NCBI GenBank assembly: GCA_021777055.1
Contig: JAIQZO010000019.1
Coordinates: 1 to 41,757 of the forward strand
Source: Candidatus Anammoxibacter sp.
GTDB taxonomy: Bacteria; Planctomycetota; Brocadiia; Brocadiales; Anammoxibacteraceae
Direction: 5' to 3'
Length of the DNA: 41,757 nt
Positions within the stretch are counted from its first letter, which is position 1. Each line of letters begins with the position of its first letter. Shown here in pieces: positions 27,201 to 34,716 of this stretch. Made by a program: the position numbers and the translations under genes. The notes beneath the pieces were generated by a model. That model was not told the DNA's origin and ran no database searches. It saw nothing but the letters and a program-made list of their open reading frames with translations.

Positions 27201-27506
27201 GGTGCTCAGGATATATTCCAGACGTTTGTCGGGGAAATCCATATCTAGGGGAAGAAACACGCCATTCGCTTTTAACACGCCAATAATAGTTGCAATATAT
27301 TCAATACTGCTTTGCAAAACTATTCCGACAATTATCTCTTTTTGAACGCCGATGGACCGCAATTGGCAGGCTATTTTATCAGATGCGTTTTTTAATGTTT
27401 GGTAGGAAATGTTTTGACTTCCTTTTGCCACCGCAATGTTTTCGGGAAATTTTCCTGCGGTTGCGTCAAATACCGTATGCAGTATTTTCTTATCCGGAAC
27501 AGTCAC
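21231..27506 (-). CDS. Two-module NRPS (A-PCP-C-A-PCP) with acyl-ACP-reductase-like C-terminal domain
   Basis: The 2091-residue synthetase is laid out as follows. A1 covers about 15-525 (YTSGSTGEPK 174-183, YGASETT 321-327, TGDLGR, NGKIDK). PCP1 covers about 540-605 (GGHSL, Ser574). The condensation domain covers about 628-1080 (HHIIGDA at 773-779). A2 covers about 1100-1590 (YTSGSQGTPK 1251-1260, YGPTEA 1385-1390, TGTGKIDK). PCP2 covers about 1600-1670 (GGTSL, Ser1637). Both A domains keep the Asp that binds the amino group (D220, D1297), so each should select an amino acid. No thioesterase or SDR-type reductase ends the protein. Instead about 400 residues resemble cyanobacterial fatty acyl-ACP reductase: LTGYLSSATNYG, TTGHGTITA, GFIGLGSIGTAA (1861-1872) and Cys2026. 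This suggests NAD(P)H release as an aldehyde. The start is GTG behind TGGAGG. Confidence 0.9.
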   Translation of the reverse strand: MTVPDKKILHTVFDATAGKFPENIAVAKGSQNISYQTLKNASDKIACQLRSIGVQKEIIVGIVLQSSIEYIATIIGVLKANGVFLPLDMDFPDKRLEYILSTTTPSIIITDKENYENVFQRFNGLNTVEEGCSILVIEENLHLSDSRKAVALENKGDSIDHFLPDPDDSNYIMYTSGSTGEPKAIVGRHKSLSHFMHWEVQEFGLDERVKVSQLTPVTFDASLRDIFVPLITGGQVCIPENDVKSNVKHLIEWLEESGVTLVHCVPSLFRLMTKDSESINSKNEILPDLKYILMAGEPVYARDVIRWMDLAGERIQLVNLYGASETTLIKTFHRIEQRPENPGTIIPVGKPITNTALLIIKGNRLCEIGEAGEIFIKTPFMTKGYYNNPEMTKRCFVCNPLNTNKDDIVYKTGDLGRYAPDRSVEFIGRMDTQVKVNGVRIELGEIEKALMNCKSISQSVLLAHKNRENENTLACYYTEKTPIDTDEIRTHLQQYLPDYMIPTFYVKLDEFPLNINGKIDKKNLPKPEELIYEKIKYEPPANELEERLAQIWGEVLDLKKIGVNSHFFDIGGHSLKAMRIISRIFIELQRDIKLKDFFSYSTIRKQATFLNTIKSSTFSKIQPLQKQEFYDLSHAQRRIWILDQMEGASVAYNMFGAYLFEGNLDVPLFLKAFESLVKRHESLRTIFTAIDGIPKQRILDFSPGLKSFDFKTSDLSQNKEENQELSITTIEQMIGEYAKQDATTPFDLSKGPLIKIQVLKFSDNCHTVLFNMHHIIGDAWSLEVLAKELTTLYDEYLNGGSDSDLPLEIQYKDYTAHQNEFLRLEESKELAKYWHGKLAGEIPVLNLPNDYRRPQVQSYDGQALNFILDKELMDGLSVLCKKYDASLFMALLASVKTLLYIYTGQEDIIIGSPVAGRNNPDLENQVGLYVNTLALRDKVTEYDSFSSILRRVKQTTIEAYDHQQYPFDLLVDELNLVRDVGRAPLFDVMLLLQNDDFSKSETGKFKITELDVELETSKFDLTFIFTETENQIKARINYNSDLFKAETIKRFGNHFQNLVKSVLANENQEVRDLNILSELDINELLIDFNNNSHSFPEDKTLVDLFEEQVEKTPDNVAVIFYNRSMSYYDLDIRKDQLARYLVDDCGVKPGDIVGLMIDRSDWSVLCLLSILKAGAVYLPLDPAYPRKRIDYMLNNSRCKALITENEYTNDNLQSSTRIVHLEEIKKLVSEEAPHCPPFDKVDKNSVACVLYTSGSQGTPKGIMLGHRGYVNMSLALIRYFTLTADDSILQFASYSFDVSMSEIFMALFSGGTLVVADRGKIDDPNEFQSYLEQTNVTVALLSPGYLNALDRNRMKTLRILVTGGEPPILEDIYYYSEKMQYYNAYGPTEASANTTIHKVIRGKRYMHSVPIGKPISNASVYIVNNTLKPVPIGVVGEICISGAGLARGYLDQPKLTEESFISNPFSSDDLLYRTGDLGRWHPDGEIEFLGRRDEQVKVRGYRIELGEIENTLLKNPLVREAVVIKLQDSGDLAAYIVSPEKVNVTELQNHCQAFLPEYMIPSVFIQLQSMPLTVTGTGKIDKNALPAPDISALSGTKTDYVAPRNDLEVRLVDIWEKILGKSQISIQANFFDLGGTSLNSVQLASKISTTFKTNFSAKTLFLNPTIEKLASAIGKEGLGTESDKTLTENSQYSLRKLASIERIPLSELIASGRIDSVDSAAFEYFPDDLFAQFNGDRDAIVNKWRKKLPIVVAIKETFLGRIASIMLPYFASELFNNKEELINSLLKALDMAGKIGSRTISLTGYLSSATNYGKGIISESGTEKNVPEITTGHGTITATLVMNVEKILNETHRQLEQEKVGFIGLGSIGTAALRLMLTCLPHPREIILFDAYQNNELLEDLKHQLKVDFKFQGIISLVNATQKIPDEFYKATLIIGATNAQDILSIEKVKSGTLIVNDSGRTCFNLDTAIQRLESQNDILFTEGDVLNLPEPSKTSVYLPQFVEDDLNEAHLKSLLAFNPDLITGCVLSGLLSARFDEIRSITGPVESDSCLMNFNLLKQKGFSAAYLHYENYEPSEEIITHFRNKYSTIY

Positions 27507-28225
27507 TCGTAATATCCTCCATACTTTTTTCAGTTTTCAGTAGTTTTAACATCAATTAACAATTGGAAATATATGAACGTTATTCAAAATCTCCTGTTTT
27601 TATTGCATTAACCAAAAACAGACACAGCATTGTCCGGATATATCTTGCGTGTTTTATTTATTGCCTTAATGCTGTCAATCCTCATGTTTTTAGCGGGAAT
27701 CCTGGATATGCGATAAAAGCATTTGGGTATAACAGACCCGAATGTTCAAATATCTAATCGAACGATACTGAATCAGTCCGTAATATTGTTGACAGTATTT
27801 TGATTCCATACAATGGCAATACTTATTTTTTTAATTTTATGTAACTCTGCAGAATTGTGTGTCTAAAAACCTAAGAAATGAGCATAGACAGTAACCGATT
27901 AAAGCAAAAAAGAATACTGTAGTCAATGCCAAATATATGGTATTAATAGCCAGCAATGAAGGAATCATGAATTCCAAATTTTACAGGCACCTTAAAAACC
28001 ATTAAAAAGTAACTATAGTTTAGACATTTTGAACATTTAAAACTAGTTAAATTTTATATTCTTTAATAATTTTTCCGTATGATGTTTGTTTTCTTTGCTA
28101 TGTTATTTCTGCAGTAGTAAAATGGAGATTTATTTGGTCGACATTTATCTGGAGCGGATTATATTTAATTATAGTTATTACAAGGTTAAATGATAAATTT
28201 TATCGCATTAAAAAAAGGAGTATGT
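27507..28225. other. Intergenic gap between divergent genes
   Basis: About 700 bases separate the NRPS start from the secreted-protein start. Promoters for both are expected here, but I see no box pair convincing enough to mark. A 64-codon frame at 27563-27757 has no ribosome site or family features. Confidence 0.5.
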
Positions 28226-28810
28226 ATGTTAAGAAATATGTTGATGTTTGTCTTGGTCTTTTCTTTATCCTTGTTTTCTATTACGGGAAATTATTTACAT
28301 GCTGGGGAAGGGCATGGAAAAAGGCATGAACATGGTTATGGTCATGAGAAGAGCAATGGGAAAAAAAAGGGCAAGAGTAAAAAAAAGAGCAACAGTGGTC
28401 GAAAAAAAATCGATAATGTTCAGTATGAGATAGAAAAGATTAAGATGAAAGCAAAACATGAAGTACAAATGTTAGAACTTAAGGTGAAACAGCAGAAAGC
28501 AATGGAACGGCTAGATGCGAAATATGGTATTGATAATGGGGAAACTACAGTAACCGACAGTGGTAGTGCAAAAGAAGAATCAAGTGTGGATAAAATTGAA
28601 TCAGATGACAGCAAAGTTGTCACGGAAGAAAGCAAAGATAAAAAATTGATTGATATTGTTAGGGAAAGGATTGATGAATGGAACAAGATGCAGGTTAAGG
28701 GAGAAAAGGCAAGTAGTGCATTAGGGGAACAAGGCCAGGAGGGTGAAAAATTAATTGGCCAAGTTAAAGAGCTGCTTGAAGAATGGGAAAAAGAGAATGG
28801 AAGTAAATGA
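28226..28810 (+). CDS. Secreted His/Lys-rich coiled-coil protein, unknown function
   Basis: I place the start at the ATG at 28226 because AAAGGAG precedes it at ideal spacing. An upstream in-frame ATG at 28190 has no ribosome site and would put 12 residues before a normal signal peptide. The 194-residue product has a signal peptide ending near LHA-GEG, a His/Gly-rich stretch (HGKRHEHGYGHEK) that could bind metal, a strongly basic run of Lys/Ser/Gly, then a charged helical region (IEKIKMKAKHEVQMLELKVK) likely to form a coiled coil. An acidic Ser-rich spacer and a final helix follow. I do not recognise a family. It stands alone between the NRPS and the propeller gene. Confidence 0.7.
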   Translation: MLRNMLMFVLVFSLSLFSITGNYLHAGEGHGKRHEHGYGHEKSNGKKKGKSKKKSNSGRKKIDNVQYEIEKIKMKAKHEVQMLELKVKQQKAMERLDAKYGIDNGETTVTDSGSAKEESSVDKIESDDSKVVTEESKDKKLIDIVRERIDEWNKMQVKGEKASSALGEQGQEGEKLIGQVKELLEEWEKENGSK

Positions 28811-28934
28811 ACAAGACCCATAAACTAAATTATGTTGAAATCAATGACCTTAAGTAGAAAGTGAATATGGCGGGGTAATGAATGTCTGCTGAAGAGAAAT
28901 GTGAACTGATTGAGGTTTTGTTAAGTAAGAAAGA

Positions 28935-28970
28935 TAGATCCCATACCCAAATTTTTGGGTATGGGATCTA
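28935..28970. repeat. Perfect 17-bp-arm palindrome
   Basis: The arms TAGATCCCATACCCAAA and TTTGGGTATGGGATCTA flank TT. A 29-codon frame from 28882 (MSAEEKCELIEVLLSKKDRS...) runs into it and stops at its end. It may be a terminator shared by the two convergent genes or the remnant of a small mobile element. No long T-tract follows. Confidence 0.65.
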
Positions 28971-29078
28971 AATGGCATCTTTTAAATTATTGAGCTTTTT
29001 ACGATATACAGAGGTAGTGTAAAGTCCCAGAAACCATGAATTTGTTATTTCATTCTTATTCTTTTTATCGCTAAAGCC

Positions 29079-31220
29079 TTAATCCTGTATAACTGTGACA
29101 TCTCCACTGAATTGATTAGAGACATATATGAGATTATTCGACCTGTTAACGTCAATATCAACGGGTGTGTTTCCCACCGTAAATGTTTCAATTATCTCAT
29201 TATTTGCCCCATCTATTATCTTTACGTAATCTTCGTTGGCGTTTCCAACGTAAACCTTGTTTGTGTTGGAATTAACTGCAATAGATAGAGGTAGATGGTG
29301 ACCCAAAGCCGATCTGCCGGCAAACGTTGCATCAAGGAGAAATGTGTCTAATATTTGTCCTGTTGTCCCGTCTACTACATTCATATTCATTACAGTATTT
29401 ATTGTATCGATGTTAATTATTTCGGCCAAAGTTACAACGTAAAGCCTATTTGTATTAATGTTAACGGCAATATTTTCAATCTGCCCCATTTGTGGAATAG
29501 TATCAACTATCCGGTTATTAGAGCCGTTGATTACTGTAAGGCCTGTATTCATAGGGTTAAAAAAGTCATCTGTGTTAAAATAGATGGTGTTAGTATTAGT
29601 GTTAACTACAATATGACTTCCAGTACCTTTTGTTACAATGGTGTCAGTTATTCTGTTCCTTGAACCGTTTATTACTTGTATTACATTTCTCGACCGGAAC
29701 CTGGAATGGGTAGTTCCCCATGCATAGATTGTATTAGTATTGGGATTAACAGCTAAAGAACTGAGATGCATATTTCTTAACATAATTCTATCTATTATTT
29801 GATTACTGGAACCATTAATTACATGTATAATACTTCCATTAAAAGTGGGACCATGCGAATCGCCGGCAAAATAGATAGTGTTTGTTGTGGGATTAATAAC
29901 AATATGTTCAATATGTGTGTTATTTAACAAAAATGTGACTTTGTCTATTATCTCATTGGTTAAACTATCTATTATATTTAATGAATTAGTTTGCTTATTA
30001 ACAACATAAATACGGTTGGTATTAGGATTAACGATTAGATCGCCAAGCATAAATCCTGTTTCAATAATATCTACTGCCTGATTATTTGTCCCATTTATCA
30101 CATGTACTCTATTTAAAGATGGCTCTGTTGCATAAAGCATACTCGTATTTGTATTAATAGCGATTTGACCTAGATTGGAATCTGCTATTTTAATAGTTTC
30201 TGTAACACTGCCGTTAGAACCGTCTATAACCGTGACCCTGCTGCCTTCCACAAAATTTGCAATGGGTTGACCTATTACATAAATAGAGTTGGCTACCGGA
30301 TCAACCTCTATACCATTAAGATGTATATCTCTTATTTCAATACTATCAGTAACCCTATTATTTGCACCGTTGATTACTCTTACTTTATTTCTTGAAGAAT
30401 CTGTAAGATATATCGTGTTAGTATTGGGGTTAACATCAATATCTTGAAAGAAAACATTTCTTATAGTGATGGTGTCCGATATGCTGTTATCCTTACCATC
30501 TATTACTTTGACACTATTATTATTAAAATTGCTAGCATTGCTAATAACATAGGCCGTATTTGACTCTGAATTAACTGCTATATTGTCTACAAATATATTT
30601 TTTAGTGAAACTATATCTATTAACTGATTGCTTTGACCATCTATTACTCCTATTATGCCGTTGAATCTTGTATTACCCGTGACATATATTACATTAGTTG
30701 TAAGATTAACTGCAAGACCTGAAGCAAAAGCATTATTTATTGAAACGGTATCTAGAACCGCATTGGTAAGGCCGTCAATGACAGTTATAAATGTACTTTC
30801 TGTAAAAATTGGATGCCCATCGCCACCTTCATCGATATTGATTGACGAGATTGTTCCTGCAACATAGATCATATTAGTATTAGGATTAACTTCAATTGAA
30901 TCAATAAATAGTAACTGGCTTTCTCCAAGGTCGATAGTCGCTTCCACCAAATTAGTTGCGCCATCTATTACACTTATATTATTTGTTGATTGGTTAATTA
31001 CATATACCTTATTTAAATTCTGGTTTACAACAACATTAGAAGGCTGCAGTCCGTTACCGGCTTCGGGGCCCACATTTATTGTTGTCAATATTGATTGGGC
31101 GATTGCCATATTACTACAAATAGCAATGACAATGAATAGAAGAAACATACGATTAATCTGTAACATAAAGTCTCGCCTTAGACCAGTAAATGCAGTAAAA
31201 AAATTACTTATGTAAATCAT
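29079..31220 (-). CDS. Exported YVTN/YncE-type beta-propeller protein, 14 repeats
   Basis: The protein is built from about 14 repeats of the YVTN kind, each with a VNPNTNTIYV-like strand followed by a VIDG or VINGxxN strand. Fourteen repeats would suit two seven-bladed propellers. A hydrophobic signal sequence (MFLLFIVIAICSNMAIAQS) precedes the first repeat. The longest frame reaches 31328 and would overlap the upstream sulfotransferase gene by 62 bases. I prefer the ATG at 31220, which has GAGG at fair spacing; the ATG at 31166 (MLQINRMFLL) gives a shorter signal peptide and is also possible. Such proteins are often surface or periplasmic scaffolds. No catalytic domain is seen. It probably forms a unit with the two sulfotransferase genes upstream. 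Confidence 0.85.
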   Translation of the reverse strand: MIYISNFFTAFTGLRRDFMLQINRMFLLFIVIAICSNMAIAQSILTTINVGPEAGNGLQPSNVVVNQNLNKVYVINQSTNNISVIDGATNLVEATIDLGESQLLFIDSIEVNPNTNMIYVAGTISSINIDEGGDGHPIFTESTFITVIDGLTNAVLDTVSINNAFASGLAVNLTTNVIYVTGNTRFNGIIGVIDGQSNQLIDIVSLKNIFVDNIAVNSESNTAYVISNASNFNNNSVKVIDGKDNSISDTITIRNVFFQDIDVNPNTNTIYLTDSSRNKVRVINGANNRVTDSIEIRDIHLNGIEVDPVANSIYVIGQPIANFVEGSRVTVIDGSNGSVTETIKIADSNLGQIAINTNTSMLYATEPSLNRVHVINGTNNQAVDIIETGFMLGDLIVNPNTNRIYVVNKQTNSLNIIDSLTNEIIDKVTFLLNNTHIEHIVINPTTNTIYFAGDSHGPTFNGSIIHVINGSSNQIIDRIMLRNMHLSSLAVNPNTNTIYAWGTTHSRFRSRNVIQVINGSRNRITDTIVTKGTGSHIVVNTNTNTIYFNTDDFFNPMNTGLTVINGSNNRIVDTIPQMGQIENIAVNINTNRLYVVTLAEIINIDTINTVMNMNVVDGTTGQILDTFLLDATFAGRSALGHHLPLSIAVNSNTNKVYVGNANEDYVKIIDGANNEIIETFTVGNTPVDIDVNRSNNLIYVSNQFSGDVTVIQD

Positions 31221-31266
31221 ACAAAAATCCTCAGAAGAAAGGTTAAGATGTGAAATGCCAATCAGG

Positions 31267-32388
31267 TTAACTGTGCGTCTGAGAAGTTTTCGGAACATCA
31301 TAACCCCACTTCTCAATGGTAAATGCAAAGTTTTGTCTTACCATGTCTATTATTTTCGGTGTAAACTTGTATAAATTACACTTGTAATCTTTAATGCCTG
31401 CTAAATACTCTTTTATCTCTGCCTTTACGTTATCAAATCCCTGGATGTCAAGTTGTTTATATATCTTTTCTAAAGTTTCTAACGGTGATGCGGTTAGATC
31501 TTCATGCCGTACTTCTATAAGATTACCGGACGGTATTGTCTTGTAATCGTTAAAATATCTGTTCATTGTTTTCTTATATCTGTCAATTACGTTTCTATCC
31601 ATCTCTTGTTGGTCAGGAATATCCTGTAACCTGGGCCATTGGCTTAAATGGTTGAATAAAAATCGATTGGACATAAAAACTTCATAAGGGTTTCTATGTA
31701 TATGGATAAACTTGGCATTTGGAAACATTTTCAATAATAACTTTATACGCAGTGTGTTTACTGGGTTTTTTAAAACTAACTGCTTTCCGTTATTAACAAA
31801 TGTTACCTTCTTTAGGAAAAATTTATAATAAGACTTCCACTCCTCCCTTACTTTATCATCAACGTCTTCAAGTGTTCCGTATTTATCAAAATAAATCGTT
31901 GCCTTTTGAGGGTATATTAACGAATGGTAAAAACTATAGGGTAACATGGTGCATAGCGCAAACTCTTCTTCTTGAGGCAAGTCCAGTGATATGGGGATAT
32001 TATCCATTGGCCTGGTCTTGGGTATGAAATGACTTACTGGACCCTTCATCCAACTGTTTACAATAAAACTTTGTGGATATGTTGTGGAAAATTGTGAGGC
32101 AAATCCAAATTGAGTATCTTTTACCAAAAGGTTTTGTAAATTGGTTGTTCCGCTACGCCAATATCCGAGAATAAAGATAGGATCTTTCGTGATTTTTGTA
32201 GATTCTATAATGCTTTTGTATTTAAACGTTTCGTATATGTTTGAAGGAAGAAGCAATAAATTAAATATGATGCTTTCAATCGCTTTTGGCAGATACTTCA
32301 GGCTTATATTGCGGTTTTCTGATAAAAGTTTAAATGTTACTCCTAATGAAACGTTGGGAAAGTGTTTAAGCGCAAATTTATATTTCAT
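31267..32388 (-). CDS. PAPS-dependent sulfotransferase family protein
   Basis: The 373-residue protein has the sulfotransferase 5'-phosphosulfate loop GYWRSGTTNL (75-84) and a 3'-phosphate-binding segment, FIHIHRNPYEV, in the second half. LVLKNPVNTLRI and the late EVRHEDL also fit the Sulfotransfer_3 type family. These enzymes move sulfate from PAPS to lipids, sugars or small molecules. There is no signal peptide, so it acts in the cytoplasm or at the membrane. It lies 51 bases downstream of a second sulfotransferase gene and the two are probably co-transcribed. The acceptor is unknown; a sulfolipid or sulfated sugar is possible. Confidence 0.87.
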   Translation of the reverse strand: MKYKFALKHFPNVSLGVTFKLLSENRNISLKYLPKAIESIIFNLLLLPSNIYETFKYKSIIESTKITKDPIFILGYWRSGTTNLQNLLVKDTQFGFASQFSTTYPQSFIVNSWMKGPVSHFIPKTRPMDNIPISLDLPQEEEFALCTMLPYSFYHSLIYPQKATIYFDKYGTLEDVDDKVREEWKSYYKFFLKKVTFVNNGKQLVLKNPVNTLRIKLLLKMFPNAKFIHIHRNPYEVFMSNRFLFNHLSQWPRLQDIPDQQEMDRNVIDRYKKTMNRYFNDYKTIPSGNLIEVRHEDLTASPLETLEKIYKQLDIQGFDNVKAEIKEYLAGIKDYKCNLYKFTPKIIDMVRQNFAFTIEKWGYDVPKTSQTHS

Positions 32389-32439
32389 TCTTTTCCTTTT
32401 TCTTAAGGTAGATGAATGATTGTAATAGAGAATCCTGTT

Positions 32440-33696
32440 TTATGATTCCAGTGGAATATTATACCTTGCAATATAATCTTTAAACTGTTCTTTTATCTGA
32501 TCGGGGTTTAATCCATAATCAGATAGCGAATAATCATGTCTTCCATGTTTGTTTTTTGGGTTGAACTTTAGCCATGCTTGCATATTTTTCTTATGTAAAG
32601 TTCTCACTTCTTTTCCAAAATGGGAATATATATTTTCTACCGTTTTAATTGGTTCCTTTATAAACTCACTATATTGCAAATGGCATATATTATGGTTTGT
32701 TTGTCTGTCTTCAAATTCCATAGCCTTTGTTGTTCCTCTCTTAAACCATGTCATGACTTTCTCCCCAATGTCAGTAGTGTCAACGTAATCACTAAAACTC
32801 TTGCGAAAGGTGAGCATTAGGCTGCATACTGATGGTATAACCTTCTGGAGGTCACGATGAGTAAATATTATTCTTGCATCCGGATAAGCTTTGTATAGAT
32901 TGTCCAGTTTCCATAGATGCATAGGTGCTTTTAAAGACCATGTTTCTGTTGGAACCCTGGATTGAAGTATCTGCAGGAATAACTTATGATAATTATAAGT
33001 GCTTTCCATATTTGCTTCTCTCGCCCATTCCGCATAATCGTTAACAACCGCAAACATTCCAAACATTGGTTGCATAAATTCGTGTAAAAAGAGATCTATA
33101 CATTCTGTGGGAATAGTGGCCCCAATGGGGTGGACGGACTGAATATCCGGCACTATCTTTTCAAACAGTTTTAAATTTCTAGCTGAAGCTGCAATCCGTG
33201 CATCTTCATTTATAGTTGCAAGTTCCGGAGGTGGTACAGGGGAGTGTGCTTGCCAATGTACAAGTGAACGGTTTTCGGGATCCATCTCCATCAAGAAACT
33301 TAGAATTGTTGTACCTGTACGAGGTAAGCCAACTATAAAAAAAGGTTTCTCTATCTGCTCTTCAACTACTTCCGGATGTTCTTTCATCCACTGTTGTGTT
33401 CTTAATCTTACCTCAAGAGAATTGAGAAGCATGGTTTTAATGGTAATCATTCCAATTGTATTAAGATTTGATTCTCTGTTTATTGATGCAACAAGCCTGT
33501 CGAGACCTTCACGAAAAGAGTCTGGACCAAAATCTTTCAGACCGGTTTTCTTCTTTGCTTTGGACATCAAGGATTTGACATTGAGTGAATTTGGTGTAAT
33601 CCCAACTAGACGCAACCATTTCCCCGCTTCATTAATAACAGTTGTCCATAATGGGCGTGTGGGATCAGTAGAAAATAAACTTTTTTTCATAAGCAT
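32440..33696 (-). CDS. Second PAPS-dependent sulfotransferase family protein
   Basis: The 418-residue protein carries the 5'-phosphosulfate loop FIVGLPRTGTTIL (120-132), the 3'-phosphate segment RIIFTHRDLQKVIPS and the later HLQYSEFIKEP block. It belongs to the Stf0/Sulfotransfer_3-like group often found in lipid and glycolipid sulfation. A helical N-terminus of about 115 residues precedes the core. It is divergent from the next gene in sequence, so it is not a recent duplicate. The first ATG has a modest GAG site; M3 is an alternative. It leads an operon with the second sulfotransferase and perhaps the propeller gene. Confidence 0.87.
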   Translation of the reverse strand: MLMKKSLFSTDPTRPLWTTVINEAGKWLRLVGITPNSLNVKSLMSKAKKKTGLKDFGPDSFREGLDRLVASINRESNLNTIGMITIKTMLLNSLEVRLRTQQWMKEHPEVVEEQIEKPFFIVGLPRTGTTILSFLMEMDPENRSLVHWQAHSPVPPPELATINEDARIAASARNLKLFEKIVPDIQSVHPIGATIPTECIDLFLHEFMQPMFGMFAVVNDYAEWAREANMESTYNYHKLFLQILQSRVPTETWSLKAPMHLWKLDNLYKAYPDARIIFTHRDLQKVIPSVCSLMLTFRKSFSDYVDTTDIGEKVMTWFKRGTTKAMEFEDRQTNHNICHLQYSEFIKEPIKTVENIYSHFGKEVRTLHKKNMQAWLKFNPKNKHGRHDYSLSDYGLNPDQIKEQFKDYIARYNIPLES

Positions 33697-33833
33697 TGTT
33701 TATACTCAACGTAGTTATAAATGTATCATCTGTACTGTCGTGGAGTATAGTTGTCTTTTTTCCTAATGGGTTTCAAATGAATAACATTTACATTTATTAA
33801 AAATAAATAAACAGCCGCAATTAAAGCACTCTT

Positions 33834-33907
33834 TATATTATTACTTTATAAAAACTTCTTTTCTTTAAAATTCTGTAGTTTTTATGGAATACAGAATGCA
33901 GAAGTTG
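33834..33907 (+). repeat. Composite dispersed repeat, copy 2
   Basis: TATATTATTACTTTATAAAA leads into ACTTCTTTTC, then TTCTGTAG and TGGAATACAGAATGCAGAAG. It joins the TATAGTATT/AAAAACTT box to a GAATACAGAAT tract, showing they form one element. Confidence 0.6.
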
Positions 33908-33960
33908 GTATAACACAAAAACGGGAGTTGGAAGATGCATATAATTTTACGTTAAATAAC

Positions 33961-34016
33961 ATATCGCGGCAAAGCCGCAACCAGAATACAGGAGTCAGGA
34001 GACAGAATTTAGAATA
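33961..34016 (-). repeat. GCGGCAAAGCCGC hairpin plus CAGAATACAGGAGTCAGG tract
   Basis: Reverse complement of the tract at 3833-3900: the hairpin GCGGCAAAGCCGC is followed by AACCAGAATACAGGAGTCAG. Confidence 0.65.
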
Positions 34017-34100
34017 AAGCATAGAATTCTGTTTGTTTTACAGTAGAATTGTTAATTGGAAATTTGTAATCACTTCCAGAATTATGTTTTCTATTATGCT

Positions 34101-34182
34101 GACTTCTGACTCCTGTATTCTGTATTCAATAAAAACCACAAAATCTTTTAAAAAAACAAGTTTTTATAGAGTAATACTATAA
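34101..34182 (-). repeat. Composite dispersed repeat, copy 3 (minus)
   Basis: Read on the minus strand: TATAGTATTACTC, AAAAACTTGTTTTTTT, AAAGATTTTGTGG, then TTGAATACAGAATACAGGAG. It is the most complete copy. Confidence 0.7.
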
Positions 34183-34204
34183 CATTGTGAAATAACGACA
34201 AATC

Positions 34205-34262
34205 CATGATTTATCCTGGATTCTGTGTTCCCAATTTTGGTTGTGGCTTCGCCACACTATAT
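34205..34262 (+). repeat. TATCCTGGATTCTG tract with GTGGCTTCGCCAC hairpin
   Basis: Same order as at 3833-3900, with the hairpin changed to GTGGCTTCGCCAC. It ends at the stop codon of the next minus-strand gene. Confidence 0.6.
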
Positions 34263-34264
34263 CA

Positions 34265-34615
34265 TTACCATTTCTGTATAGGGTTCTCAAAAACATCAAG
34301 GACCTCTCTGATTGCCGTAACATCGAAGAATTCATTAAAAGACTGGTATGTTACTCTTTCTTGCCACTTGGATTCATCCGGTACTAATGAAAAGAGTTCG
34401 TGTTGAAGGATAAATTTATACCGATCTTTTATAATAGTTTCTATTTCATTCTTTTGCCCGGTATCCATTTCGTCAACTAGATAAACAGTTCCGGGTGATT
34501 TTAGTATGTAATCACATTCACTGTCACTAATCGTCGTGTCAACAGATTTTAGCCATCTTATTAATTTCTCTGTTGGTTTTATTATTAGAGCAGATCTATT
34601 AACAAACTGTTCCAT
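34265..34615 (-). CDS. Conserved small protein of unknown function
   Basis: The 116-residue acidic protein starts MEQFVNRSALIIKPTEKLIRWL and ends with FFDVTAIREVLDVFENPIQK. The opening (VNRSALIVKPKxPFxxWL) and closing (EWFDxExxxxVxDLxxxPI) patterns occur in a small bacterial family I have seen only as hypothetical. No catalytic motif or membrane segment is present. An AAGGG site about 8 bases before the ATG supports the start. Repeats flank it on both sides. Confidence 0.7.
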   Translation of the reverse strand: MEQFVNRSALIIKPTEKLIRWLKSVDTTISDSECDYILKSPGTVYLVDEMDTGQKNEIETIIKDRYKFILQHELFSLVPDESKWQERVTYQSFNEFFDVTAIREVLDVFENPIQKW

Positions 34616-34643
34616 GTTTCTTACCCTTTCATCAGATCAGGAG

Positions 34644-34690
34644 TATAGTATTTTACTGAAAAAGCTCCTCTTTTAGAAAGAAATCTTACT
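34644..34690 (+). repeat. Composite dispersed repeat, copy 4
   Basis: TATAGTATTTTACTGAAAAA, GCTCCTCTTTTAGAAAG, then AAATCTTA, followed by TAGTATCCGGATTCGC, an eroded form of the adjoining tract. Confidence 0.6.
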
Positions 34691-34716
34691 AGTATCCGGA
34701 TTCGCTGCGTTATAAA

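Larger units (their letters stand above)
33697..34264. other. Intergenic gap packed with dispersed repeats
   Basis: No gene is seen. Almost the whole gap is made of copies of the composite repeat in both orientations (entries at 33834, 33961, 34101 and 34205). Confidence 0.6.

Noticed and set aside
27563..27757. 64-codon frame in the NRPS upstream gap
   Set aside because: No ribosome site, no recognisable pattern, and low-complexity AT-rich surroundings.
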